From Leptodontidium sp. MPI-SDFR-AT-0119 (lineage: Eukaryota; Ascomycota; Leotiomycetes; Helotiales; Leptodontidiaceae), in NCBI GenBank assembly GCA_020726505.1, contig JAHLEZ010000041.1, positions 310,001-374,000 of the forward strand: a stretch of DNA of 64,000 nucleotides, given 5' to 3'. Each line of letters begins with the position of its first letter. Within the stretch, counting starts at the first letter, position 1. The notes under the pieces were generated by a model. The model saw nothing but the letters and a program-made list of their open reading frames with translations. It was not told the origin of the DNA and ran no database searches. Made by a program: the position numbers and the translations under genes. Positions 46,191-58,196 of the stretch are shown one piece after another.

Positions 46191-46684
46191 GCTGGGGATG
46201 AAGGTTATGGACGAAGAAGATTTATTTGGGTATGTCTTGGTTCTCATTGGATATATGGAACGTGTTCTACTATGCTTGCTGGACAGGACTGCGGGACAGA
46301 CAAATCTGAGGCAAGGACGTTGGATGAAACAGATTCGATGTTTGTCACATGACACTCTTTTCCAGTTCAAGTTCTCTTCATCCCCCACCCCTTTCCTCGT
46401 CCCGGCCCTCTAATAATTGAGCTCCCCAATCTCCTTGTATGTCCCCTCCCTCTACCATACGGTGAACTACAGGTGAAGACTGACTCGAGAGTGCTTTCGC
46501 ATCTGGATATCTATTACCAAAAAGAGTTGAATTTAAAGTGAGTTGAGTTGTTTGTCTCCTTCCTTGTTTCCCTTTCTTGTCTTACAAATTGCATTTCCAG
46601 TATCTTCTGCCAATATATGACTTACCAGCTTTAAACCTCCCCTCTCATCCAAAAAAGCCTTCAGAATCCAATGAAGTTCGTCCC
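46191..46684. other. Intergenic between convergent genes
   Basis: Pyrimidine-rich, about 0.5 kb, no gene or repeat seen. Confidence 0.5.
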
Positions 46685-48364
46685 TCACAACCCCTTCACA
46701 ACCCCCTCCGCTCCACCACCCTTCCCAAAAACCCTAACCAAACACCCCGCCAAATCTTCCGGCCTTTCCCACGCCGCGAAATGTCCCCTGGTGTGAGTTA
46801 GTACATGATCTCTTCATTCTAACTGACTGAGGACTAAGGATCGAAGACAATGAATACGATCCCACAACCCCAGATCAATTTAAGGCCTCCACCCCAAAGA
46901 TCAAGACAAAATGTTGGAAAAGCACCTACCCCCTCTCAATGTCAACATCCTCAACCACCGGTCCCAAACCCTTCCTTCAAGCCCTCGGCGCATTCACAAC
47001 CTCTTTCGGGAAGTCCGCAATAGCGAGCGGGACATCGACATACTCCTGAATAAAAGGGAAACTGAACACCTGATCATGAGTAGCTTCGTAGTAAGTGTAG
47101 ATAGAAGCGCCTGGGCCGGCGGTCGAGAAGTAGTAGATGGATATCCAGATTAGGATCTCGTCTGGCGTCCAGGGGTAGGCGTCTGTCCAGGCGATGAGCT
47201 TTTCGTAGATCCAGGCTAGGAGGCCGGTGGGGGAGTCGGAGAGGGAGAAGGAGAGTGGTGCAGGCTAGAAGAGAATTATTGCGGTTAATGATCGAAGATC
47301 GAAGATGAGACTTGGGATTCGGGATCGGAGGTAGGGTTAGGTTGGGTACTGTACCTTTGTGGATTGTATACCCCAATACCCATTCCCGCTCTTGAGCCAC
47401 TCCTCACTAGCTTTCATTGTCGCTATCTCGCGCGCGGTGTCTTCCGGTTTGGGGTTCTCAGAGTCCCATTTTGGCTCTGAGGCCATTGCTAGGTTAATGT
47501 GTGACGCTTTGTTGTGTTGGGGGTAGCGGGCGCCGATGACGCGGACTATGAGACCTCCCCAGTCGCCCTTTACACATTAGCTAGATTTAGGATTCTGGAT
47601 TCCTTCGCGAGAAGAGGGGGAAGCTGACATACACCTTGAGTTACTAGGTTGCAGTAAGTATCAAGTCCAGCAGGATTTAGGTGAGATGAGGTGAGACGAG
47701 GTGAGACGTACCATATTAATCATATCCCAACGCAACCATGAGGTTATTCACAGCCTCCGCGTACTGTCCAAGCCCAAATCCTTTCTATATCTCATCAGCA
47801 CAGTTCAAAACCACCACACTACACCTCACGATTGAGGCCAACATGAACACACCTTCGTAACCCGTCCCGAGAATCCATAATTCGGCAAACTAGGCGCAAC
47901 GACATGAAAAGCCTGCTTCCCATCCTCCCCCTTGAGCAGTGGTAACAACTTCGTAACCTCGATGAAACTCCCCGGCCAGCCGTGCAAGAACAGTAGCGGG
48001 ATAGCGCCAGGGACGTCACTCCTCTGGTGCATGAAGTGGATATCGATGGGGTCGAAATTCTCCACTTTGATTGAGGTGATGAATTGTGGGATGGTGTTGA
48101 GTTTTGTTTCGGCGGCGCGCCAGGAGAATTTTGTGAGCCAGTATTGGGTTAGGTCTTTGATTTCTTGTCTGGGGGGAGGTTAGATTTGTGATGCACTTTA
48201 TGGTGGAGGATAGGAGCGGAAAGGGAGATGTACAAGGGAGCGCCGTAATCCCAACCTGCTTCTTCGAGTTCTCCTTCAGGAAAGCGAGTCAATTCGAGCT
48301 TCTGTTTGAGTTTTGCTAGAGATGTATCTGGGACGTTTATTTTGAATGGTTTGATATCCGCCAT
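46685..48364 (-). pseudogene. Epoxide hydrolase (alpha/beta-hydrolase), two in-frame stop codons
   Basis: Epoxide hydrolase of the N-terminal-EHN plus alpha/beta-hydrolase type, which opens epoxides to diols. Exons 48364-48234, 48168-47853, 47784-47712, 47643-47633 (an 11-base micro-exon), 47567-47355, 47264-46930 and 46787-46685 total exactly 394 codons. Seen: F-L-H-G-W-P-G-S-F (oxyanion HGWP), the nucleophile elbow V-T-Q-G-G-D-W-G across the micro-exon, Y-Y-F-S-T-A, and [10 protein letters not shown] with the catalytic His in the last exon. TAA (47718-47716) replaces the residue before Y-V-T-Q-G-G-D-W-G, usually Glu. TGA (46979-46977) replaces a likely Trp in A-P-R-A-W. Either stop removes the catalytic His, and the first also removes the nucleophile, so no active enzyme can be made. 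Confidence 0.85.
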
Positions 48365-50351
48365 TTTGAAGTTCGTGTGTGATGAATATCCTGTAATAAA
48401 ACCAACACAAAGAAAAGAGACAAGAAGTACAACGACGGCGGGAAATTTTTGCCCTGATGATGCAAGATGCAAGGTGAGAGGGAGGTTATTGTGAGGGGAA
48501 GTCACTCAACCTTGTAGTAAGTCAGGACCAGGTTTGTAAGCAGTAAATCTGAAGCCTCGGGTTTCGGCGGACCAAAAACGTTATCCAGCGAATTATGCAG
48601 CTCAAAGACTCTCGGCCTTTTGAGCTGATGTAAAAGTAACATGATCTTGGATGATTACATTAGTTATTTGGTGAAACGAATTGCGCACCCGCTCTTGTTT
48701 TCGTTTTTGGTCTTGGTTGACCAATCTCACTGGTAGGGCCAAGCCGGCAATGCAGTGGGACTTTGGAGGGCATAGGAAATCGATGCGGTCCTGTTTGAAT
48801 AGTGGATAGTCGAGGGCATCCCAAATGGTCCGGACTCCACGGACTACCGGGTGCCGAGAGAAGGGAGGAGGGAGAAAGTAAACACAGCCAAGATGGAAGA
48901 AATACATCGTGGCCACGTGACATTGAATACAACTCATCAATCCTTCTGGCTGCCTTGAGAGCTGGAATATCTCAACAGCAAGCTCTTACATACCAAGACT
49001 TTCTTTTCGTTCTAGGATATTTCCGACTAGAAGATAACGTTTGTTGCACGTCGATATCGCGACTATTCCGCAATGGAGCTTCCCTACAGCGGGGCCATCT
49101 GATAATTGCCGTGGAGATCATCTTGAATTCCGCTGTTGAGTGTTGAGGATGCGGAATACATCCTATATCGACCTTCTGAGAATTGCTCACAGCATATGGC
49201 TGAAGGGACTCTTCACTGGTGTCGGGATGGTGTTGAAGATGAGATATTCTGATATTAAAGCAGAATGAAGAGGAGACACATACCTAGAGAGGGTCGAGGT
49301 TCGCTTCAGGGACGCTTTTAGCGTGTGAGCCCCAGAGGATCTGATCTGGGCTTATTTCAGCCACAAACAATAGAATTTGATTAGAAAGAAAAAGCAGCCA
49401 ATCACTCAAAAATATCTTAGAGCTTGGTAAGGATTTAGAAATGTTTATTTATTTGCCTGGGCAAAAATTTGGTTGATTCGTCGTGGTGACTGAAAATAGT
49501 GGACTTGACAAAGTCACGTTTATTTATGCATGATTTATGAATTGCTAGTGCAGGATTCGGGATATCTCAACATCTCATTTCTTTCTTCTTGTTCAACAGC
49601 CTCATCCCATTCCATCAACATATTCAACCATCGCATCTCAACTACCCACTCCCTCGCAACGCCTTCCATGGCTGCTTGTTCGACAACTAATTGACGTCCA
49701 GCTCGCTGTGCCAACATCAAGTCCATTTCGCGTTCAGATATCCATGTCTCAGTTGTTTGAGAGGCCGCGTGTCAATAATAGATATCCCAACGATGCCTTA
49801 GTTTTTGCTCTGTTTAGTCTTCTCAAGTCAAAGATTGGTGTTAGGCTCACATCCAACTCAAGTAAGTCGTGTCCAATAGGACCTCATCCTCTTTCCGTTT
49901 CACGGGCTGCCGCGGTGGAGAGATCTGCACGGCAGATTCTGGGGTTGGGAATGTCAATCCATTCTTTGAGGCGTTGTGATGTTTTGCAGTCACAATTACG
50001 AGTGCAGATATCTCGAGACACAATGGGGTTGTGATCTGCGATTGGAAGGCATCAAATCCAGTACTTTTACGTGAAGCCAAAGCTTTCGATATTGAAAACA
50101 ATCAATGCGTCTGGCCAGAAAATGGAATCAAATGTCCTCATCAGGGCTTGAGTACCGAGAGTGGCATTGAAGGTACCTGATAGATTTTAACCCTATCATA
50201 TGCGATCCCGATTCGCAAAGAGACGTGCAGGTCTAAACCCACAATTGGCGCATTCCTCAACCACCATGCTCGTCTCTGTTATTTCCATATCTTCATCGCT
50301 ATTCATTTTAAGTCGTGTTCGGGGAGGTTATTTCATTCGGACTGCTCAAAC
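48365..50351. other. Intergenic, 2.0 kb
   Basis: No gene is supported. Open frames at 48602-49190 and 49535-50101 on both strands lack recognisable domains and run through pyrimidine-rich DNA. The 3' end is the promoter of the ice-binding-domain gene. Confidence 0.5.
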
Positions 50352-52604
50352 ATGTCACTCCCTGTCAGGAGAGTGTATATGCTCCTATGCGTGCTCGGAA
50401 TCTCTGCTCTTTGCTCTGCTCAAGTTCGACACCCCAATCAAAACATAAACATTATTGGCTAATTCATCTAGATTAATCTCGGGGAAGCCAAATCATACGG
50501 CATTCTAGGTCGATTGAGTGTGACGAATACCGGTTCAACAGTTATCAATGGCGGCCTTAGAACAGGTGGCACAAGTGTTACAGGCTTCTATCCGCCTGGA
50601 ATCGTCAATGGCAATATAGTACTTGGCGACGCGACTGGTGCAGCGTTTCTCGATGCCACGGCAGCCTACACGAACATTACAGCTGCAACTCCTGCTGTTG
50701 ATCTCACGGGGAGTGATCTTGGGGGCATGAATTTACGGCCAGGTACATACACATTCAGCAGCACTGCTCAACTGACAGGGACGTTGACGCTGAACGGAAC
50801 TGGATCACCAAACGACCAATGGTATTTCCAAATCGGAAAAGCATTGACTACCGCATCGGCTGCAGCTGTCATCTTTGTCAATGGTGGAAAAGCATGTCGT
50901 GTGTACTGGGCGGTTGGCTCCGCAGCTACACTTGGGACGGGTACGTCTTTTGCTGGGACCATAATTGCGGGAGCTTCAGTCACTTTTGATACTAGCGCAT
51001 CTCTGATTAGAGGGGCGTTTGGAATGTCTGCCACTGTGACCTTGGATTCGAACCTGGTCACTGTGCCGGATTGTTCTGTGTCTTCCTCGTCAAGTTCGAT
51101 AGTGCAGGGAAGTTCGACAACACCAGCAGTCAACTCCCCTACACCGGGCGTGCCTGCTTCAGGCTCGACGACACGCCTTTCAATATCCACCTCGATTTTC
51201 TTGCACAGCATTTCGGCCGCGGTTTTAAGTCAGATATCAAACGTATTCCAACCCAGCACACCCTCTGTGAGATCAAGTCAGTCAACGAGTCACACACGAA
51301 GCTCTGCATCCCCGCCGAGATCGACTAGCACAACTCGGACATCATCAAGCACTCTGAGATCATCATCGTCCTTAAGAAGAGCCTCTTCCTCGACTTCTTC
51401 AGTTCGCAGTGCCTTTTCAACTTATTCGTCACGAAGTTCGTTCTCCACGACATCGCCACTAACCAACACCTCATTGCCAAATAATATAGGTCCAGATCCT
51501 CAAGGGAGCGCAACTGGTGGTGTTTTGACCTTTGTATTCCCACCTTTTCCGACCACTCCTGGTCCAGACCCCCAGGGAAGTGCTACCGGTGATGTTCTTA
51601 CCATTGTGTTCCCGCCTTTCCATACAGGCCCTGACGAACTCCCGTACTCCGAATTTGCACCTGAAAGTACCGTGTCAAGGGTGGAGTCCACTGCAGTTAC
51701 ATATCCTGTAAGGTCTACGACTATTTCAAATTCAGCATCATCGGCTTCGTTTGTATCGCAAACCATCGGGACACAATATTCCAAACTCGAGGGCTATCTC
51801 AAGCGAGGCCATCATCACAGCCATAGGAACAACCATCTCCTTCTTGCCCCCACCAAGCTTCGTGTACAGGGCAGACCTCAACAGTAAGTCAGAAGCTAAG
51901 TATTCAATCTTACCATCGGCTAATACACATACAGTGGAGCGGCAGCGAAGGTCCTCTCCCTTGCTCTGCACATACAACCTGCACTTGCGTCCTACCTGGC
52001 GGCGTTCCGACAAAAGACGTTGTTGTCAGCGTCATCTCAACTCTGACATCTTGCCCACACAAAGAGACTTGCGCCGGCCAGACCTCGACGGTAAGACCTT
52101 ACCCATTGCAAGTTAACGTATCCACTAACAACTCAATAGTGGGCTGGGACCCAAGGTCCTCTTCCTTGCTCTGCCTCCAGCACCTGTTCGTGTGTCCTTC
52201 CAGGCGGTGTCCAGACCGCCACGAGTTGTCCAACGAGTGCAACATGTACAGGCCAGACAATACAATGGACAGGAAGTGAGGGACCTTCAACATGTGCTGT
52301 GGGTGTAACTTGCAAGTGGGTATTGCCCAACACAAATAAAGCTTCTCCGCCAGAGTTTACGGGGGCGTCGCCGCCTGGAGTGACTCGGCACGCAGGCCCA
52401 GCCTCCGGACCTGCTCAAACTGCAGCAGTGGCCTCTAACCAAGGCGATGTAATTCCGCCGGGAAATTCAAACCCAGTAGACAATACTTCGGCACCTAATA
52501 CCACCGGCCCGCCAACTCCGTCGATAGCAGGTGGTGGGAAAGTTAGGAGCATTTGCAGCTTTCTAGTTTATTGCATCACAGCGGCTATACTTTTGCTCAT
52601 CTAA
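50352..52604 (+). CDS. Ice-binding-like (DUF3494) domain, GPI-anchored-type cell-wall protein
   Basis: Exons 50352-50423, 50472-51707, 51827-51883, 51935-52090 and 52140-52604 give 661 residues. A signal peptide (M-L-L-C-V-L-G-I-S-A-L-C-S-A) is followed by a domain with the DUF3494 pattern: I-N-L-G-E-A-K-S-Y-G-I-L, N-T-G-S-T-V-I-N-G-G, D-L-G-G-M-N-L-R-P-G-T-Y, F-Q-I-G-K-A-L-T-T-A-S, Y-W-A-V-G-S-A-A-T-L-G-T-G-T. Known members adsorb to ice through a beta-solenoid; ice binding here is inference. A Ser/Thr-rich stalk holds two G-P-D-P-Q-G-S-A-T-G repeats. Then come Cys repeats (S-C-P...T-C-x-G-Q-T; E-G-P-L-P-C-S...T-C-x-C-V-L-P-G-G), partly one per exon, all joined in phase 0. A terminal hydrophobic stretch after S-I-A-G-G-G-K suits a GPI signal. 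The third exon and the GTTCGA donor are the weakest calls. Confidence 0.82.
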
Positions 52605-53429
52605 GTGAAAGAGTAGACAGCGTATGCGCACCATAAGGCCATGGGATACTTCTTGAATATAGACTTAAGGGATTTGCGGTATGGACGTCAAGAGTTTATC
52701 TTTCTGTTTGAATTCATGTTCGCGTTTATTTGATTCTTTGTTCGTTTGTAATGCAACCAGCTCATTTTGTTAATTGCGAATCAACTCTGCTTCGCACTCC
52801 TTTGACTTACTGCAATGCTTTGATTCTGTTTGAAACATGATTGCAGTTATCCTCTTGCAAAGATGAGCGAAAATCTTTGGTGGCGCAACACCCCACCCCA
52901 CACCCTTCCCCCTCTCCTCCCCCACCCCTCTCTCCCAGCGCTCCCTGCCTTCTTGGACATTCATCAACAGCTACAAGAATAAGTGTTAATTGCTTGCTTT
53001 CTTAAACTTCAAAGTCATACTTCGAGACACGCCACATCACAGCTTCTTTTCCATTTACTTGTCATTCATTGTTGTTTACACTTCCCCACATTCGACCTCG
53101 CTTAAACGCCTTCAAAATCACCCTAAAGCACGATGAAAGAATTTCATCCTAACATGTCTGACTCACGTGTCGCGACGAGGCTGAGATTTCCTTAGTTCCA
53201 CCATGTTCATGTCCATGCTCGAACGCTAGCGTCGGTTGAAGATTTTGCTTTGAAGCGACCGCAGCGAAGGGTCTTGATAAACTCGAGAGACTTGCTAGAG
53301 GGGCACCTTTTGAGAAATAACAACGACCAGAATTACAATTGCCCCTTCACATCCTCAACACAACGCAACCTTTTGCTGCCCTAAAGAAAGAGAAAGACAC
53401 GGTTGCACTTGCAATTGCATGCGATCAAG
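52605..53429. other. Intergenic
   Basis: 0.8 kb, with a C-rich tract near 52885-52940. No gene is supported. Confidence 0.5.
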
Positions 53430-55924
53430 ATGCCAGGCTCGAGGAAGTCCAATGGCAAGAACAAGGGCGCGGGCAAGGCTGCTGGCGCGTCAAGCTCCGC
53501 TCGCTCTCAATCTATCCAACAGGCTTTGAAGCCTTTCACTCACAGCTTTGCCGTGCAAGAGCCAAATACAGAATCTGCTGATGCTATTGATGACGGCGCG
53601 TCAGATGCATCCCTCGAACCCATCTTCGAAGGATTAAGGAACTTCCCCTCTGCGACTCCAACTTCGAACTCTTTCACCACCCCCGGCAGTAACTTTTCTG
53701 TGCAAGAACCGGATACAGAATCTACAGATATCATAGGTGACGGCGCGTCAGATGTTTCTCTCGAACCTATCTACGAAGGATTAGAGACGTTCTCTTCTGC
53801 GACTTCAGCTTCGAATTCGACTTTCAATCACCCCACCACCACCGCGAAAACCAATGGGAATATTAATCGCATGCAAAACATGATTAAGGGAATGGCTTTT
53901 AGTTTACCTTCATCTCCCCCACAAGTTGCGCCCGAGGACGATTCCTTCGTTGACTACGCAGCCAATCTCTTGGCCTCAATCCCCATCACTGCAGGGCGCC
54001 AGTCACAAACCACCACCGCCGCCCTCCCAGCACACATTGTCAAGCTCATCTCCTCTCTTCCAGCACCTCCTGCAACTCCTCTGCCTCCCACGGCAGCCGA
54101 ATGGAGGCTCATTTTGAGGCCGTTGATACCTTCGTGGGTCAACAACTACTCGAGTTTTACAGATGTGCTTGAGGGCTCATCATCTGGTCTCATGAAGAAG
54201 CGCTCTTCGGTCAAATCAGTTGGAAAGATGATAAAGCGTCTTGTGTTACCGGCGAAGAAAAGTGGTGGATTAAAGAAAGAGAAGAAGAAGAGGAACAAGA
54301 AGATGAAGCTAGACCCGGAGGAGATGGATGAGCAAGCTTTGCTAGCCGTAGCTATAAAGATGTCTCTCACAGAGGACCGTGATGACCAAGCTCTTTCAGA
54401 TAGAGTCTTAGAAGAGTCTCTTGTTGATAGGGCTATTCAGGAATCGGCTTTGGATATGCGAATTGAAGATCCCGATTTGGTCATGACGGAGGCGCAATAC
54501 GTGTCAACAAAGTTGAATGAATGGGTTTCGGAAAATCAGGTCAATTTTGGTGCGGCAACATCTTCTACCCTTCAATCCCACCAGCCCGTTACCGAGGCCT
54601 CGACAACCGCACCTCTTGATCCCGCCCTCAGACTCAGACTCGAGCTGATCGCAAAAGACGCCCTCGCTCTCATGGAAAAGCAAGAAGACGAATTCGCAGC
54701 CGGAATGATATCCGTCATCTCTCCCACCCCGCACCAATCCCTCACACCCCCAGCCAGCCCAGCCACCTCCTCAACATCCGCAGACAACATCTTCATCCGC
54801 GAAGGACCTTTCCACTTCAAAGGTCTCCCCCTCAACGTTCGCAACGAGATCTACAAACTCCTCGTCGTCATCCATCCCGCCGCCTATGCCACCACCTCCC
54901 CACGCACGCGTCGCCAGCTCCGTCTCGAACCACACATCCCCAGCGGCGACACGGCCATCTTCTTCGCCAACAAGCAGATCTCTGGAGAATCGCGCGCCGT
55001 CTTCTATGCCTTCAATTTCTTCACGATTGGCGACGGTCGGTACGGCGTCACAGATCAAGCCAACCTTCATGGGCTCGAGGAGTTCGCGAAGATAGTCCCG
55101 AGAAGATTCAGACGCATGATCCGTAATGTCGAGATGCAGATCGTACTTCCCATGGGGTGGTTGAATGAGAAGCGGAGTGGACTTGACAGGGATCGCGAGG
55201 AGAGACATGTCCAGAAGAAGTTGCTTGGTTTAGGCAAGCTGTTGAGGAGAAAGTTTAGGGGCGTGGAGCATGTTAGGGTGGAGTTTAGGACAGATGGATC
55301 GCTGTGGGGGAGTTTACAAGCTTGGACTGAACGTTTGCCTTTTGAGATTGAGGTTAGCAAGGAGGTTAGTTTTGTTCTGCTCTGCTCTTTTGTTTGGTTC
55401 GGTTTCGGATTGCTTTGGCTTCTCTTGACTTGGGGATGAGATACTGACGTTTTGAACAGGAGAAACTGAATGCGCTCAGAGGCTTGATTCAGTTGCCTGG
55501 CCTGCATACTGTCCGCGTAGGTAATATGGGTCCTATGGGTATCAATTCGGCGTTTATGGGCATTGCGCAGGAGATTGTCGACGAGAATGACGCAACTGGG
55601 AGCGGACCTGAGGAAAAGCGTGAGAGAGGTACGGTGATGCAAGTAGCTGAGACAATAGAGATTGAGGTAATGGGTGATGAAACGATTGAAAAATGTGGGA
55701 TGGTAGTAGACGCTGAGACAAAGGAGGATATTGGCTCATTGCTAAAGGATACTCCAAAGGAAGAAGAGCATGTTGAGGGTGGTCTGCTTGATGAGGCCTG
55801 GGAGAACCCTTATGCCGTTGAGGGTGACCAGATGCAGATCGAGCTCCGGGATAATGATATGGCAATGGGCAATACCCAAACAGAGGAGGAGTCGGTGATG
55901 GCTTGCTTTGGCATTGAGGGATGA
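53430..55924 (+). CDS. Hypothetical protein: internal repeat, UIM-like motifs, R-N-x-I-Y-K-L-L domain
   Basis: Exons 53430-55364 and 55460-55924 (95-bp intron) give 799 residues. Near the N-terminus two 42-residue units repeat with a 49-residue period (A/S-V-Q-E-P-x-T-E-S ... D-G-A-S-D-x-S-L-E-P-I). Around residues 298-335 lie two ubiquitin-interacting-motif-like helices (L-L-A-V-A-I-K-M-S-L-T-E and L-V-D-R-A-I-Q-E-S-A-L). Around residue 465 a domain starts with F-K-G-L-P-L-N-V-R-N-E-I-Y-K-L-L and continues to A-V-F-Y-A-F-N-F-F-T-I-G and L-H-G-L-E-E-F; the two genes downstream share it. Such F-box-like N-terminal helices are widespread in fungal proteins of unknown role. A ubiquitin-related role is inference. 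The start is the ATG after an in-frame CATGCGATCAAG leader; an upstream ATG at 53403 adds nine residues. Confidence 0.75.
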
Positions 55925-56802
55925 GCTGGTGTGGATACGTTTTGGCAGAATGTCTAGAGAGGGGGGTTCTGACGACATGAAGGAGTGCGAATCCTGTCGG
56001 TGTACATAGAGTCTATCAAATGTATTTGAGTAATTGTAATATTCCAAATCTTTTGGGTTCTTTTAATAGTTTCAATTCCCTCGAGCCCTGTTGGTGTGCA
56101 GCGCGATAATTTCATCGAGGGCAGCTTCATCACACCCTTTCCACATTTCCTGCAACTTTGGAACTTTGAGACCTAACAAAACAGCAAAAGTAGCAAGTGT
56201 CCAATTATCCTCATGACATCTAGACCCTATTCTTTCAAACAAGCTTTTTTTGGAAATTGAAGCGCTCAGCATGAAGTCAAATAGAGAACCTATGCTCCAC
56301 GGCTTACAGTTTGTTTACTTCCAATCCAGATCTTCATTAGTCCTTTCGGACTATTTTTCGCACATTTTCCCCAAAAATATCTCTACCAGATAATCCAAAC
56401 AATTACTTTTTACTCTGTAATAGCTTACTAACCTTGAATTAAAGTGCCTGCGCCATGCCCAAGTGATATCCGCATGGAGTGAGCAAAGGTGAACTCGCTT
56501 AATTCTCTACCCCTGACGCAAGCGAGAAATTGATTTTCCACCCTCCCAGTACTTGCACAATAACAAGGTCTCTCACAATAGCAAAAACTCAACCCCACAC
56601 AACACAATAGCAGCTCAGTACCTACACCACAGAATGGCGCCCACGAAGAGAAGTATATCGTCTATGAGTTCCTCTGTCCCTCTTTCCATCTTACAGCCTT
56701 TTCATTCTTGCAGAATATTCGTTATCATACCAAGAATCTTCACAAAAATCCACAAACAAGAATATTCCCCTCAAACAAATCCAACATCAAGAATCTCAAG
56801 TT
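55925..56802. other. Intergenic, with a small open frame
   Basis: A minus-strand frame at 56072-56272 would encode 66 residues (includes W-T-L-A-T-F-A-V-L-L-G-L-K-V-P-K-L) with plausible amino-acid use but no recognisable family. An ATG at 56634 (M-A-P-T-K-R-S) could be a leader peptide or an extra first exon of the next gene. Neither is supported enough to call. Confidence 0.4.
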
Positions 56803-57784
56803 ATGGAGTCAATAACCCCAATGGACGCCCCTAGTTCACCAGCTAGTCTGGCGATCGAGAACATCATACCAAGAAAGACCTACAATGGCGAGACTGGTGT
56901 CGATCTCGAGGAGTAAGTCAATCCAGCAGCTCCTCTTACAACCGAAACCATTCTAAACACACATTCAAAGATTCCACTACTTCACAAAGTGCCCAGCCGA
57001 GATCCGTAACATGATCTACAAGCTTCTCCTCGTCTCGGATCACACCATCCAAATCACCTCCCCACTCGGAGCTCGACGTCGCGGCTCAGGCAAAAACTTC
57101 GCCGCCATCATGCTCACCAACAAAGCCACCCACCAGGAAGCTCAAGGCTGGTACTACACCCTGAACACCTTCGCCGTCGGCAACAACTACTGGGGCTCAC
57201 GCTACCTCGCCAACCTCCACGGCCTTCAACAATTCATGAGAATCGCACCCAAGCCGTACCTCGCGATGATCAGACACATTGAGATCAACGTTTGCGCTGA
57301 GAAGTACCCCACGACTGATGGCACCGAGTACTACTTCTTCCACACCGCGAGAGAGGGCGAGATTCTGATGAGTATCTGCCGGACTCTCCTCCAGCACTTC
57401 CGGGGTCTGAGAACAATCGTCATCAAAGCTACAAGACTCGGCGACAGACCTCTCCCATCGATTGTCCAGACTGGTCTTCCCACGATCAATAGGGGCGACT
57501 GGAGAGTGGCTGGTGATGCGTTGAGGATGTTGCTGGATGGGTATCGGAGGGGCAATACTGTTTTTGCGGGGTTGAATGTCAACAGATTCTGGTGGTATGA
57601 AGCTGGAAAGATTAAGTGGAAGAGGAATCCGGAGATTAAAAAGGAAACGCATAATTCTTTCGCCGGCTATGTCGAGGCAGATAGGCCGCATTTGAGGAAT
57701 TATAAGGGGAAGTGGAAGGTTTGGGGTGTTACTGATGATTCGATGGGTATATTCCGGAGGTATGCCGCTATGGGATTGAAGTGA
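56803..57784 (+). CDS. Hypothetical protein with R-N-M-I-Y-K-L-L domain (tandem paralogue 2)
   Basis: Exons 56803-56912 and 56971-57784 (58-bp intron) give 307 residues. Right after the splice site the shared domain begins F-H-Y-F-T-K-C-P-A-E-I-R-N-M-I-Y-K-L-L-L-V-S and runs to T-L-N-T-F-A-V-G-N and L-A-N-L-H-G-L-Q-Q-F, matching A-F-N-F-F-T-I-G and L-H-G-L-E-E-F of the upstream gene. Residues 160-300 are mixed and basic, without a known motif. The intron sits at the same place, just before the domain, in this gene and the next one, supporting duplication. No lesions. Function unknown. Confidence 0.72.
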
Positions 57785-58196
57785 GGAGGTTGGTACGCAT
57801 TAAGATTTGTTTTGCGGTGTTCGGAAAGAATGAAAGTTTGGAGGGTTGGAGTATCGGATCCTAAGAAGTTGAGAACTGTTTTCGGATTTCTGAGGGTTAG
57901 AGGCAGCTTGTAAGGCGCAATGGAAAGTCTGTTTGGCAAGTTTCTTTGGCTATCAATCGTGACGATGACATTAAAACATGCCGCAAATAATTCAATATTG
58001 ACTTTGTAAACCCGTTTCTTCGTTCAACCAAACCAAGTGGCCCCCATAAGCAAGGATAAAAGAGGCTGTGTGAATCCGAGCTGAAGTGACACGGGGCGTG
58101 GTTTAGCGACCTTCTTCTGCACGCTTCATCTGAGAACGCCAACTTCCCAACTAGAGTATTGTCACTGTCTAGAAAGAAATGACTTAAAACTCAAGC
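57785..58196. other. Intergenic between tandem paralogues
   Basis: 0.4 kb; no feature seen. Confidence 0.5.

Noticed and set aside
51707..51883. Possible frameshift between the stalk and the first Cys repeat of the ice-binding-like gene
   Set aside because: A GTAAGG donor at 51708 and an AG acceptor at 51826 define an intron that joins the frames in phase and completes a Cys repeat, so no lesion is needed.
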